Shown here piece after piece: positions 19,205 to 28,325 of a DNA stretch of 64,000 bases. A program made the translations under genes and the position numbers. Below the pieces are notes generated by a model. It was not told where the DNA came from, did not search any database, and saw nothing but the letters and a program-made list of their open reading frames with translations. Location of the stretch: assembly GCF_000300995.1 (NCBI RefSeq), contig NZ_AMRJ01000011.1, forward strand, positions 43,365-107,364, read 5' to 3'. The first letter of the stretch is position 1. Each line of letters opens with the position of its first letter. The DNA is from Alcanivorax hongdengensis A-11-3. Lineage in GTDB: Bacteria > Pseudomonadota > Gammaproteobacteria > Pseudomonadales > Alcanivoracaceae.

Positions 19205-20221
19205 ATGACAATTCTCAAGATGGACCCGTCCGAGTATGCCATCTCGGCGGAGTATCTGGCCTTGCTGCTGGAGGTGCTGGGCCGGCGCAAGATTGCCCCG
19301 GAGGCGGTGCTGGATGGCACCGATATCGCGCCGGGCAGCTGGCGCGACCCGCAGATGCGTATCACCGCCCGTGATTACGAAAAGGTGGTGGAACGTGCCG
19401 TGGCGCTCACCGGCGAGCCCTGGCTGGGCTGGGAACTGGGGGCGTCAATGACGCTGTCGTCCCACGGCTTTCTGGGCTATGCGGCCATGAGCAGTGCCAC
19501 CCTGGGCGAGGCGCTGGATCTGGCGGTGAAGTATTTCCGTACCCGAACCACCCTCGTCCAGCTGGAAGTGTTCCAGGATGGCGACCACGCGGTGCTGCAG
19601 ATTGACGAAATGCTGGCTCTGGGTGTGCTGGCGCCGATGATGATGGAGAGTCTGTTTTCCAGTTTCCACTTCATGGGCATGAAGTTGCTGCCGGACATGG
19701 AGATTATCGGTGAGCTGCGGTTCTCCTACCCGGAGCCCGATTACTTCCAGTCACTGCGCCCGTTGATTCCGGTGCCGGTCTATTTCGACTGTGCCACCAA
19801 CCAGATGCGCTTCCCCGTCGAGCGACTCAATTATTCCCTGCGCTTTGCCGATCCGCGTCTGGCACGGATGGCGGCGGCCCAGTGCGAGCAGGAAATGGCC
19901 TCCATCAAGGCACCGCCGGCGCTGCTCGGCAAAGTGCGGCGGATCATTCTCAGTGGCGCCGGACGTTTCCCGGGGGTGGATGAAGTGGCTACCGAGATGC
20001 ACATGTCGTCGCGGACGCTCAAGCGCAAGCTGCAGCAACTGGGGACCAGTTACCAGACGGTGCTGGATGACCTGCGCAAGGGACTGGCGGTGGAATATCT
20101 CACCCAGTCGGACAAGACCGTGGATGAAATCGCCATGGCCCTGGGTTACTCCGACGCCTCCAACTTTGCCCGTGCCTTCCGTCGCTGGACTCAGCGCAGC
20201 CCCTCGGATTACCGTCAGTAA
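19205..20221 (+). CDS. AraC-family transcriptional regulator (Arabinose_bd/OruR type)
   Basis: The start is chosen at 19205 (MTILKMDPSEYAIS), 338 residues. The frame is open further upstream, but that stretch overlaps the divergent SDR gene. The N-terminal part, about residues 20-210, matches the ligand-binding domain of the OruR/ArgR-like AraC subgroup (ITARDYEKVVERAV, HGFLGYAAMSSATLGEAL). The C-terminal double HTH (about 240-335) has VDEVATEMHMSSRTLKRKLQ and TVDEIAMALGYSDASNFARAFRRWTQRSPSDYR. It is probably an activator of the adjacent divergent SDR gene, responding to an unknown small hydrophobic ligand. The 3' end overlaps a decayed MAPEG gene by 7 bp. Confidence 0.85.
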   Translation: MTILKMDPSEYAISAEYLALLLEVLGRRKIAPEAVLDGTDIAPGSWRDPQMRITARDYEKVVERAVALTGEPWLGWELGASMTLSSHGFLGYAAMSSATLGEALDLAVKYFRTRTTLVQLEVFQDGDHAVLQIDEMLALGVLAPMMMESLFSSFHFMGMKLLPDMEIIGELRFSYPEPDYFQSLRPLIPVPVYFDCATNQMRFPVERLNYSLRFADPRLARMAAAQCEQEMASIKAPPALLGKVRRIILSGAGRFPGVDEVATEMHMSSRTLKRKLQQLGTSYQTVLDDLRKGLAVEYLTQSDKTVDEIAMALGYSDASNFARAFRRWTQRSPSDYRQ

Positions 20222-20544
20222 CCGCCGGGCAGCAGGGTCAGGATGGCGCCGGCCAGGGGGGCCCAGCAGCAGAAAAAGGGTACTGATAAAGCCGATCAGG
20301 AAGCCCTTGCCACGTTGGCAGGGCTCGTCCAGGTAATGATTGAAATAGCGTTGGCGGCCGATAATGAACAGCAGGCCGACGCCGGCGGCCAGGTGGGGTT
20401 CCAGAAACCCGCCGCACAGCCACAGAGCGGGCAGGAAAATAACCCGCTGCTCCCCTGGTACTTGACCCGGGCCCGGCCGACCATAAAGCTGAACAGCGTA
20501 CACTGAAGCAGCGCGATGATGGTGGTGATGGCAATTCAGGCCAT
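20215..20544 (-). pseudogene. decayed MAPEG-family membrane protein gene
   Basis: Three minus-strand frames together recover a small MAPEG protein (eicosanoid/glutathione-type membrane enzyme). One frame gives IAITTIIALLQCTLFSFM then VGRARVKYQG. A second gives EQRVIFLPALWLCGGFLEP, GVGLLFIIGRQRYFNHYLD and GFLIGFISTLFLLLG. A third gives the end LAGAILTLLPGGY and stop (20215-20217). Lesions are a TGA two codons after the candidate ATG (20544), loss of the roughly 20-residue stretch normally between KYG and EQL with a frame change, and a second frame change in a C-rich run near 20255-20265. The gene is therefore not functional as read. Confidence 0.72.
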
Positions 20545-20646
20545 GGCCGGGCCTGCCCCTGTGTTGTTATTTCTATTATTTGCATATCGATATTGTCTGA
20601 TATAACTGCTATCGCCGGCGGTTGCTGCTGCCAAGGAGTTTTGCCG

Positions 20647-21045
20647 ATGACCTCTCTGCATCCCCGTCTTGCCCAGGATACCCGCCCGGTGGCGGAAACC
20701 GACCTGTGCTGGGTGCGTTACATGAACGACCAGCGTTTTGCCTGGCTGGTGGTAGTGCCCAAGCGGGAGGGGCTGCGTGAATGGCATCATCTGCCCGTTG
20801 CCGAGCAACAGGCATTACTGGCCCTGGTCAATGATCTGGCCGGCCAGCTGGAGCGGCTGACCGGTGCCGACAAGATGAACCTGGGGGCGCTGGGCAATAT
20901 GGTGCCCCAGTTGCATATTCACATCATTGCCCGTTTTGAGGGCGACCCCTGCTGGCCGGGGCCGGTCTGGGGCCAGGGGCAGCCCGAACCCTGGGCCGAG
21001 GATGAGGCACCCGCCTGGCTGACGCCGCTTACCGTGGAGGCATGA
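20647..21045 (+). CDS. HIT-family nucleotide-binding protein
   Basis: The start is at 20647 (MTSLHPRLAQD), preceded by aaggag, giving 132 residues. It is a histidine-triad protein with the active-site segment QLHIHII at 88-94; the first His of the HxHxH motif is Gln, as is usual in this bacterial subgroup (VPQLHIHIIAR, then WPGPVWG). Such proteins hydrolyse or transfer nucleotidyl groups of dinucleoside polyphosphates or AMP adducts in the cytosol. It overlaps the next gene by 4 bp (ATGA), and a small operon with the CPXCG protein and the antiporter is likely. Confidence 0.86.
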   Translation: MTSLHPRLAQDTRPVAETDLCWVRYMNDQRFAWLVVVPKREGLREWHHLPVAEQQALLALVNDLAGQLERLTGADKMNLGALGNMVPQLHIHIIARFEGDPCWPGPVWGQGQPEPWAEDEAPAWLTPLTVEA

Positions 21046-21239
21046 TGCAGGATCTGTTGCCGGTAACCGTGCAGTGCCCCCATTGCTGGGAAGCCATCGA
21101 GGTCCTGGTGGACCCATCGGTGAGCGAACAGGAGTACGTGGAAGATTGCCAGGTGTGCTGTCGCCCCCTGCTTTTCACCGTACAGGTGCCCTATGGTGGG
21201 GGTGAGCCGATGGTGGATGTACGACCGGAAAATGACTAG
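21042..21239 (+). CDS. CPXCG-motif cysteine-rich small protein
   Basis: A 65-residue protein with CPHC near residue 13 and CQVCC near residue 39, the two-pair arrangement of the CPXCG cysteine-rich family, probably binding one zinc. The sequence VQCPHCWEAIEVLVD and EYVEDCQVCCRPL are typical. It is translationally coupled to the HIT gene by a 4-bp overlap. The function is unknown for the family; a zinc-ribbon adaptor is the simplest reading. Confidence 0.85.
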   Translation: MMQDLLPVTVQCPHCWEAIEVLVDPSVSEQEYVEDCQVCCRPLLFTVQVPYGGGEPMVDVRPEND

Positions 21240-21252
21240 GGAGTGATCGGGG

Positions 21253-22434
21253 ATGCTGCTACCGGGGATCTTTATCGTGCTGGTGTTTGCCTACGGCCTG
21301 CTGTCACGGCGGCTGGAGGGCTCGCTGCTGACAGCCCCCATGCTGTTTACCCTGGCCGGCATGCTGGTGGCGGCGCTGCTGACCCCAACCCTGGCCATGG
21401 AGTCCGGTGGTCATTTGTTTCTGACGGTGTCGGAGCTGACGCTGGTGTTGCTGTTGTTCAGTGATGCCTGCCACACCAATCTGCGCGAATTTCGCCGCGA
21501 CGGCATGCTGTCGGCCCGCCTGTTGTCCGTGGGCATGTTGCTGACGATTCTGCTGGGCGCGGTGCTTGCCTGGCTACTGTTTCCGTCTTTGGGGCTCTGG
21601 TACGCGGCCATCGTTGCCACCATCCTGGCGCCCACGGATGCCGGGCTGGGCCAGGTAATTGTCAGCAGTGACAGGGTGCCGGAAAAGGTGCGCGAAACAC
21701 TGAATGTGGAGGCGGGCCTCAATGACGGCTTGAGCGTGCCCCTGTTGCTGTTCTTCATCGTCATGACCGGAGTGCATGGGGTCAGCAGCCAGGGTGTGTT
21801 GTTGCAATACGTGATTGAACAACTGGGTTACGGGGCTCTGGTCGGTCTGGTGATCGGTGGTGGTGGCGGCCTGTTGCTGGACGCCTCCCGGCGCCGGGGC
21901 TGGTTGTCCGAGGATGGCGAGCAGATGGCGGTGTTGTCCCTGCCGGTCATGGCGTTACTGCTGGCGGAGGCGGTGGCGGCCAGCATGTTCATTGCTGCCT
22001 TTGTGGCGGGCCTGGCTCTGCAATGGCGTTATCGGCCGCGCAGTCGGGAAGGGCGCTTCCATGGCCTGCTTGGCGAATGGCTGAGCTACTCGGTGTTCTT
22101 CCTGTTCGGCCTGCTGGTGGTGGGTGCGATGGCGTCGTTGCGTTGGGAGTATCTGCTTTACGGACTGTTGAGCCTGACGTTGATTCGCATCGTGCCGGTG
22201 ATGATGGCGCTGCTGGGAAGCGGGTTGAGCGCACGTCAGCGACTGTTCATGGGCTGGTTCGGCCCGCGCGGACTGGCTTCCATCGTGCTGGGGCTGGTGT
22301 TTCTCGAACAGCACGGCAGTGGTGAGCGAGTCTCGCTGATTGGCCAGCTGGTGGTGGCCACGGTGCTGCTCAGCATCTTCCTGCACGGGTTGACCGCCAG
22401 CCCGGGGATCCGCTGGCTCAACCGGGATCGTTAG
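21253..22434 (+). CDS. Na+(or K+)/H+ antiporter, CPA1/NhaP type
   Basis: A 393-residue polytopic inner-membrane protein with about 12 hydrophobic helices. It has the conserved membrane motif ATILAPTDAGLGQVIV near residue 125, the region holding the functional TD/ND residues of CPA1 antiporters. Next comes VEAGLNDGLSVPLLL near residue 160, with the ND pair of the ion-binding site. A second signature, GWFGPRGLASIVLGLVFLE, lies near the C-terminus. No C-terminal cytoplasmic regulatory domain follows. It probably exchanges Na+ or K+ for protons, useful in a marine habitat. It begins 13 bp after the CPXCG gene, and its stop overlaps a convergent gene by 4 bp. Confidence 0.88.
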   Translation: MLLPGIFIVLVFAYGLLSRRLEGSLLTAPMLFTLAGMLVAALLTPTLAMESGGHLFLTVSELTLVLLLFSDACHTNLREFRRDGMLSARLLSVGMLLTILLGAVLAWLLFPSLGLWYAAIVATILAPTDAGLGQVIVSSDRVPEKVRETLNVEAGLNDGLSVPLLLFFIVMTGVHGVSSQGVLLQYVIEQLGYGALVGLVIGGGGGLLLDASRRRGWLSEDGEQMAVLSLPVMALLLAEAVAASMFIAAFVAGLALQWRYRPRSREGRFHGLLGEWLSYSVFFLFGLLVVGAMASLRWEYLLYGLLSLTLIRIVPVMMALLGSGLSARQRLFMGWFGPRGLASIVLGLVFLEQHGSGERVSLIGQLVVATVLLSIFLHGLTASPGIRWLNRDR

Positions 22435-22712
22435 GGCTGGCGGTCCAGGTGGCCCAAAGGCCGGTCCGGGCAGATCACATCCCGGACCCGCCGTTTCAAT
22501 TCGACAATGTCCGGAAAGCCGCCGTCACGCTTGCGTTCCCAGATCTGCACGTCATTGGCATGGATCTCGAAGAGGCCGCCGGTGCCGGGGCGCAGAGCCA
22601 CTTCCTCCAGTTCATCGCTGAAGGTGCTGAGCAGCTCTTGAGCATACCAACTACTCCTGAGCAGCCAGTGGCACTGGCTGCAATAGTGAATACGGACTCG
22701 TCCGCCAGCCAT
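22431..22712 (-). CDS. SelT/SelW/SelH (Rdx) family thioredoxin-like protein
   Basis: A 93-residue protein with the redox motif YCSQCHW (Cys11 and Cys14, where eukaryotic homologues have selenocysteine at the second position) and the GTGGLFEIHAND turn typical of SelW-like proteins. This is followed by VQIWERKRDGGFPDIVELKRRVRD. The family has a thioredoxin-like fold and is thought to be glutathione-linked. Its start overlaps the yajG stop codon by 1 base (TAATG), so it is the last gene of the ispB-yajG operon. Confidence 0.88.
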   Translation of the reverse strand: MAGGRVRIHYCSQCHWLLRSSWYAQELLSTFSDELEEVALRPGTGGLFEIHANDVQIWERKRDGGFPDIVELKRRVRDVICPDRPLGHLDRQP

Positions 22713-23293
22713 TACGGATTGTCGTTGCCGGCCAGAAAGGCCTGCATCTTGGGATCATTGAGCAGGCGGGTAAGGGCACCGCTGAGGATGTCGTTGACCA
22801 TCTTCTGGTTACGCCCGGCGGAGGGGGTAAACGGCACATCGTTGACCACACTGCTCTTGTAGGTGCCAGTGTGGATCACGTCCCCGCGGGACGCTTCCGC
22901 CAGCAGATTCAGATTGAGGGTCACTTCGTTAACCACGGAGCCGTCCTCGGGGATGTAATCGAGCTGTTCCAGGCGCACCTCCAGGCGGGTGGCATCCGGG
23001 CCCGGATTGAAGGCGTTGAAACCCTGCTCCTGTAAACCCTGGCGTACCGCCTGGGCAATGGCGTCCTTGACGTCATTGGCGGGGCGCACCAGGGCGGTTT
23101 CCTTGTAGACACCGCCACGGGTGCCAAAGGCTTGCTGGTCGCGTGAATCCACGGCGATCACCTGGACCGGCTGGTTGTGGCCGACATTGGCCGTCTGCAC
23201 ATCCGCTTTCGGGGAAACATCAATCTGCTGGGGGCTCAGTGCACAGGCCGAGGCCAGTGCACACAACAGAGTCAGAGTCAGGGCGCGCAACAT
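22712..23293 (-). CDS. YajG-family lipoprotein
   Basis: A 193-residue lipoprotein with the signal peptide ending in the lipobox LASAC, so the lipidated residue would be Cys17. The mature part matches the YajG family: VIAVDSRDQQAFGTRGG, a helix with VKDAIAQAVRQGLQEQGF, and a long beta region (LEVRLEQLDYIPEDGSVV, EVTLNLNLLAEAS). YajG is a periplasm-facing lipoprotein of unknown function. It lies 27 bp after ispB and 1 bp overlaps the SelW-like gene. Confidence 0.85.
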   Translation of the reverse strand: MLRALTLTLLCALASACALSPQQIDVSPKADVQTANVGHNQPVQVIAVDSRDQQAFGTRGGVYKETALVRPANDVKDAIAQAVRQGLQEQGFNAFNPGPDATRLEVRLEQLDYIPEDGSVVNEVTLNLNLLAEASRGDVIHTGTYKSSVVNDVPFTPSAGRNQKMVNDILSGALTRLLNDPKMQAFLAGNDNP

Positions 23294-23320
23294 GGGGCTC
23301 TCCTTGTGTTGGCGTGAGTG

Positions 23321-24292
23321 TCAGTAGGTACGCTGCAGGGACTCGTTGGCCAGCCTGACCAGGGCGTCCTTGTAGGGGGAGTCCGGTACCTGTGCCAGGG
23401 CGTCCAGGGCCAGATGAGTCTGCTCGTCGGCCTTGTCGATGGTGTATTGCAGACCACCGCTGGCGCGAACGGTTTCAACGATTTCCTGCAGATGCTCCAG
23501 GCCGCCACTGCGAATGGCATCACGGATCAGCCTGGCCTGCTCCGCCGAACCGTTGTTGATGGTATAGATCAGCGGCAGGGTGGGTTTGCCCTCGGCCAGG
23601 TCATCGCCCACGTTCTTGCCCAATGCATCGGCATCGCCCTGGTAGTCCAGCACATCATCAATCAGCTGGAAGGCGATGCCCAGGTGGCGGCCATAGCGGG
23701 TGAAGGCTTCCACATGGTCATTGCCGTCGGTGGCACCCAGGACCGCACCGGTTTCCGCCGCAGATTCGAACATCTTGGCGGTCTTGTGGTGGATCACCCG
23801 CATGTAGTTCTGTTCGGTGGTGTTGGGGTCACGCACGTTGATGAGCTGTAGCACCTCCCCTTCGGAGATGGTGTTGGTGCTCTGGGAGAAGATCTCAAGC
23901 AGGCGCGGGTGCTGCAGGGCGACCATCAGCTGCAGGGCCCGGGAAATCAGGAAGTCCCCCACCAGCACGCTGGCGGCATTGCCCCAGACCGCGTTGACCG
24001 TGGGCCGGCCCCGGCGCAGGTTGGACTCGTCCACCACATCGTCATGCAGCAGGGTGGCGGTGTGCAGGAACTCGATGACGGCGGCCACATCAATGTGCTG
24101 CTGGCCGGTATAGCCGGAAGCGCGGGCGGCCAGAATCGACACCAGTGGACGCAGGCGCTTGCCACCGGACTGGACAATATAGTCGCCCACTTCGCGGATC
24201 AGCGGCACATTGGAGTCCAGGTGGTGGTTGATAAAGGCGTTAACGGCCTCGAAGTCGTCATCGACGACGGAATAAATTGCCTTGAAATCCAT
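23321..24292 (-). CDS. ispB: octaprenyl diphosphate synthase
   Basis: A 323-residue all-trans polyprenyl diphosphate synthase making the ubiquinone side chain from IPP and FPP. The first aspartate-rich motif is DDVVD at 84-88 in LLHDDVVDESNLRRG. The second is DDVLD at 212-216. KRLRPL near 45-50 binds diphosphate. Small residues five and four places before the first motif indicate a long-chain product. It is divergent from rplU-rpmA-obgE, the order seen in E. coli and Pseudomonas. Downstream are yajG and a SelW-like gene on the same strand. Confidence 0.95.
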   Translation of the reverse strand: MDFKAIYSVVDDDFEAVNAFINHHLDSNVPLIREVGDYIVQSGGKRLRPLVSILAARASGYTGQQHIDVAAVIEFLHTATLLHDDVVDESNLRRGRPTVNAVWGNAASVLVGDFLISRALQLMVALQHPRLLEIFSQSTNTISEGEVLQLINVRDPNTTEQNYMRVIHHKTAKMFESAAETGAVLGATDGNDHVEAFTRYGRHLGIAFQLIDDVLDYQGDADALGKNVGDDLAEGKPTLPLIYTINNGSAEQARLIRDAIRSGGLEHLQEIVETVRASGGLQYTIDKADEQTHLALDALAQVPDSPYKDALVRLANESLQRTY

Positions 24293-24408
24293 GCACTTGA
24301 GTCCAAGTAGAAGGTGGGCGCAACAGCGGGCAATGCTAACAGGGGTTCCCGGCCAGTCAAGGTAACCGAAAGGGCAGTGAGGTCAGGGTCAAGACCGCGT
24401 GCAAAGTC

Positions 24409-24488
24409 TTGTGTTGACTGGGCGCATGGCGTAAACTCCGCGTCCCAATTTCATCCTCTGCCTGGCCCGCAAGTGGTGATTCGATCAC
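24409..24488 (+). promoter_or_regulatory. rplU promoter and leader hairpin
   Basis: A sigma-70 type promoter with TTGTGT (24409-24414), a 17-bp spacer and TAAACT (24432-24437) lies upstream of rplU. In the 5' leader a hairpin ggtgat tcg atcacc (about 24475-24489) lies 30 bp before the start codon. It could take part in autoregulation by L21, but that is inference. Confidence 0.5.
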
Positions 24489-24520
24489 CCGCCTGAGTGG
24501 AGTTGTGCTGGAGCACGCAA

Positions 24521-24832
24521 ATGTACGCAGTAATCAAAACCGGTGGCAAGCAGTATCGCGTTGAGGAAGGCGATGTTGTGCGCATCGAGAAAATTGAAGT
24601 GGCCACCGGCGAATCCGTGGATTTCGACCAGGTGCTGCTGGTAGCCAACGGCGACGACGTGAAAGTCGGCCAGCCGGTTGTGGATGGCGCCAAGGTTACC
24701 GCGGAAGTGCTGGAGCAAGGTCGTCACAAGAAAGTGAAGATCGTCAAGTTCCGTCGTCGCAAGCACTCCCGCAAGCAACAGGGTCACCGTCAGTGGTACA
24801 CGGCGGTGAAAATCACCGGGATCCAGGGCTGA
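24521..24832 (+). CDS. rplU: 50S ribosomal protein L21
   Basis: The start at 24521 gives [18 protein letters not shown], the universal L21 N-terminus; an upstream in-frame ATG at 24497 would add eight foreign residues. The protein is 103 residues, the standard length, with [18 protein letters not shown] and the basic C-terminal [25 protein letters not shown] rRNA-binding stretch. It is the first gene of rplU-rpmA, with obgE after a terminator. Confidence 0.97.
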   Translation: MYAVIKTGGKQYRVEEGDVVRIEKIEVATGESVDFDQVLLVANGDDVKVGQPVVDGAKVTAEVLEQGRHKKVKIVKFRRRKHSRKQQGHRQWYTAVKITGIQG

Positions 24833-24862
24833 TCCTTAGACATTAATAGAGAGGATTGAGAC

Positions 24863-25123
24863 ATGGCACATAAAAAAGCCGGTGGTAGTACTCGTAACGG
24901 TCGCGATTCGGAAAGTAAACGCCTTGGCGTGAAGCGCTTCGGTGGCCAGCTGGTTAACGCCGGCGAAATCATCGTGCGTCAGCGCGGCACCCGTTTTCAC
25001 GCTGGCGTCAATGCCGGCATCGGCAAGGACCACACCATCTTTGCCAAGGAAACCGGTCGCGTTAAGTTCGAGACCAAAGGTCCGCTCAGCCGCAAGTATG
25101 TGGTGATCGAGCCTGTGGCCTGA
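24863..25123 (+). CDS. rpmA: 50S ribosomal protein L27
   Basis: An 86-residue protein beginning [20 protein letters not shown], the proteobacterial L27 N-terminus that reaches towards the peptidyl transferase centre. It has no Firmicute-type cleaved leader. It follows rplU by 30 bp with a gaggattgag ribosome-binding site and is closed by a bidirectional terminator. Confidence 0.97.
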   Translation: MAHKKAGGSTRNGRDSESKRLGVKRFGGQLVNAGEIIVRQRGTRFHAGVNAGIGKDHTIFAKETGRVKFETKGPLSRKYVVIEPVA

Positions 25124-25135
25124 TCCTGACGGATC

Positions 25136-25174
25136 AAAAAAAGCCCCGCGAGGCTCGGCCCGCGGGGCTTTTTT
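25136..25174 (+). terminator. intrinsic terminator after rpmA
   Basis: The hairpin agccccgcg ... cgcggggct (25142-25169) is flanked by an A-run (25136-25142) and a T-run (25169-25174), so it can act in both directions. It separates rplU-rpmA from obgE, which then needs its own promoter or read-through. Confidence 0.9.
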
Positions 25175-25205
25175 GTATCAGGCGTTTGCTGCGCTGATAC
25201 CGTAG

Positions 25206-26429
<1,224 letters not shown>

Positions 26430-26430
26430 A

Positions 26431-26520
26431 TCCGTGTAGGGCGGCAAAGGGCGAATGCCCATCTCCGCCGTTACCGCTTGGCTGGCGGAGATTGGCTGGC
26501 GCCAATTTCCGCCCTACGGA
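26431..26520. repeat. compact multi-hairpin palindromic repeat
   Basis: The outer inverted arms tccgtgtagggcgg (26431-26444) and ccgccctacgga (26509-26520) enclose three further hairpins: gggc gaat gccc (about 26449-26460), atctccgcc/ggcggagat (26461-26492) and attggc/gccaat (26491-26506). The whole obgE-proB gap is occupied. The style (gtagggcgg ends) resembles REP/BIME-like intergenic repeats of gammaproteobacteria. Confidence 0.55.
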
Positions 26521-26537
26521 ACCTGTAAGGAGCGAAG

Positions 26538-27671
26538 GTGGCAGATCGCCAGCGTTGGGTAATCAAGATCGGCAGTGCCCTGCTCACCAATGATGGCAGG
26601 GGGCTCGATTGCGCGCTGATGCAGGCCTGGGTGGATCGCATGGTTGCCCTGCGTGAGCGCGGTATTGATGTGGTGATCGTATCCTCCGGGGCGGTGGCCG
26701 AGGGCATGACCCGACTGGGCTGGCAGCAACGTCCGGATTCCGTGCACGAATTGCAGGCCGCCGCCGCCGTGGGGCAGATGGGGCTGGTGCAGGCCTGGGA
26801 ATCCCGCTTCCAGAAACACCAGCTGCATACCGCCCAGGTGTTGCTCACCCATGATGACCTGTCTGATCGCAAGCGTTACCTCAATGCCCGCTCCACCCTG
26901 TTGACTCTGCTGGGGTTTGGGGTGGTGCCGGTGGTCAACGAGAACGATACCGTGGTCACCGATGAAATCCGTTTTGGTGATAACGACACCCTGGCGGCGC
27001 TGGTGGCCAACCTGATCGAGGCGGACCATTTGCTGATTCTCACCGACCAGGACGGTCTGTTCGATGCGGACCCGCGTAGTAACCCCCAGGCGCAACTGAT
27101 TCGCGAAGCGCAGGCTTCCGACCCCCGTATTGCCCGTGTGGCCGGCGGTGGTGGCCTGCTGGGGCGTGGCGGCATGGCCACCAAGGTGCGAGCCGGCAAG
27201 CTGGCGGCCCGATCCGGGGCGGTGACCACCATTGCCTCCGGCCGCAGCCCCGAAGTGCTGATCGAGTTGGCCGATGGGCGAGGGCCCGGCACCACGCTGC
27301 TGCCGGATACGTCGCCCATGAATGCCCGCAAGCAGTGGCTGGCCGGCCATCTGCAAATGCGTGGACGCCTGGTGCTGGATGAGGGGGCCGTGCGTCGTGT
27401 GCGCGAGGGCGGCTCGAGCCTGTTGCCGGTGGGGGTGACGGATGTCTTCGGCCAGTTTTCCCGGGGTGAGATGGTGGCCTGTGAGGATGCCGCCGGGCAG
27501 CGCATTGCCTGTGGTCTGGTCAACTATGATGCGGCGGATGCGCGTCGGCTATGTGGCAGGAAAAGCGGCGAGATTGCCGACGTGCTGGGGTTCATGAACG
27601 AGGAAGAGCTGATCCACCGGGATAACATGGTGGTATTTGAGGAGGTCGGGCGTCTGATGCCGGACGACTGA
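26538..27671 (+). CDS. proB: glutamate 5-kinase
   Basis: A 377-residue glutamate 5-kinase, first enzyme of proline synthesis, starting at GTG (26538) with aaggag 6 bases upstream. The amino-acid kinase domain covers about 1-260, with [32 protein letters not shown] and GTGGM-like GRGGMATKV motifs. The C-terminal PUA domain (about 280-365) is present, as in E. coli. Proline inhibits the family allosterically. It lies downstream of obgE across a repeat, the order found in Pseudomonas. Confidence 0.95.
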   Translation: MADRQRWVIKIGSALLTNDGRGLDCALMQAWVDRMVALRERGIDVVIVSSGAVAEGMTRLGWQQRPDSVHELQAAAAVGQMGLVQAWESRFQKHQLHTAQVLLTHDDLSDRKRYLNARSTLLTLLGFGVVPVVNENDTVVTDEIRFGDNDTLAALVANLIEADHLLILTDQDGLFDADPRSNPQAQLIREAQASDPRIARVAGGGGLLGRGGMATKVRAGKLAARSGAVTTIASGRSPEVLIELADGRGPGTTLLPDTSPMNARKQWLAGHLQMRGRLVLDEGAVRRVREGGSSLLPVGVTDVFGQFSRGEMVACEDAAGQRIACGLVNYDAADARRLCGRKSGEIADVLGFMNEEELIHRDNMVVFEEVGRLMPDD

Positions 27672-27747
27672 CCTTGCCCCCGGGTTTTGTCTGTTCTTCC
27701 CGATACCGGGGCACTGGATTATTGGGCGGCGCCCGACGTCCGACCAT

Positions 27748-27776
27748 AAAAAAACCGGCCTGTGGCCGGTTTTTTT
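27748..27776. terminator. bidirectional terminator between proB and rpsT
   Basis: The hairpin accggcc tgt ggccggt (27754-27770) has a seven-base A-run on its left and a seven-base T-run on its right, so it serves the convergent proB and rpsT transcripts alike. Confidence 0.93.
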
Positions 27777-27798
27777 ATGTCCAACGCGAAGGCGAAGA

Positions 27799-28065
27799 TC
27801 AGGCAGCCATGGCCTTGATCTTGGCATTCAGACGGCTCTTGTGACGAGCTGCCTTGTTGGGGTGAAACTTGCCCTTGCGGGTGGCTTTGTCCAGCACAGA
27901 CACCGCTTGGTTATATGCTTCCTGGGCGGTACCTTGGTCGCCGGACGCAATAGCCGCGTTCACCTTCTTCAGGTACGTACGCACCATGGAGCGCATCGCT
28001 GCATTGTGCTGGCGGCGCTGTTCCGCCTGACGCGCACGCTTGCGTGCTTGCGGTGAGTTAGCCAA
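27799..28065 (-). CDS. rpsT: 30S ribosomal protein S20
   Basis: An 88-residue basic helical protein beginning MANSPQARKRARQAEQRR with ANKAARHKSRLNAKIKAM-like C-terminal residues (HPNKAARHKSRLNAKIKA), standard S20. It is divergent from murJ, as in many gammaproteobacteria, and closed by a strong terminator. Confidence 0.96.
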   Translation of the reverse strand: MANSPQARKRARQAEQRRQHNAAMRSMVRTYLKKVNAAIASGDQGTAQEAYNQAVSVLDKATRKGKFHPNKAARHKSRLNAKIKAMAA

Positions 28066-28325
28066 GGTCCTGCTCCTATCAATCGATTATCAACGTAGAG
28101 TGGCCGCGAGCGGCCGGTGCGAAGGTTGTTTGTTCAAAAAACATCCGCACCACGGTCTAAAGACGCGCAACTATGCCGATCCGGCACTGGATTGTCAATG
28201 GGGAAATGGCGCCAATGCTGGCGAATCGGCAAGCCTTTCGCTACCCTTGCCCGGTTACCCGGCGTGGCCCGATTTCACTGGCCCGCGACTCCCCAGATTG
28301 ATTGCTCCGGACAGCAAGGACACCC

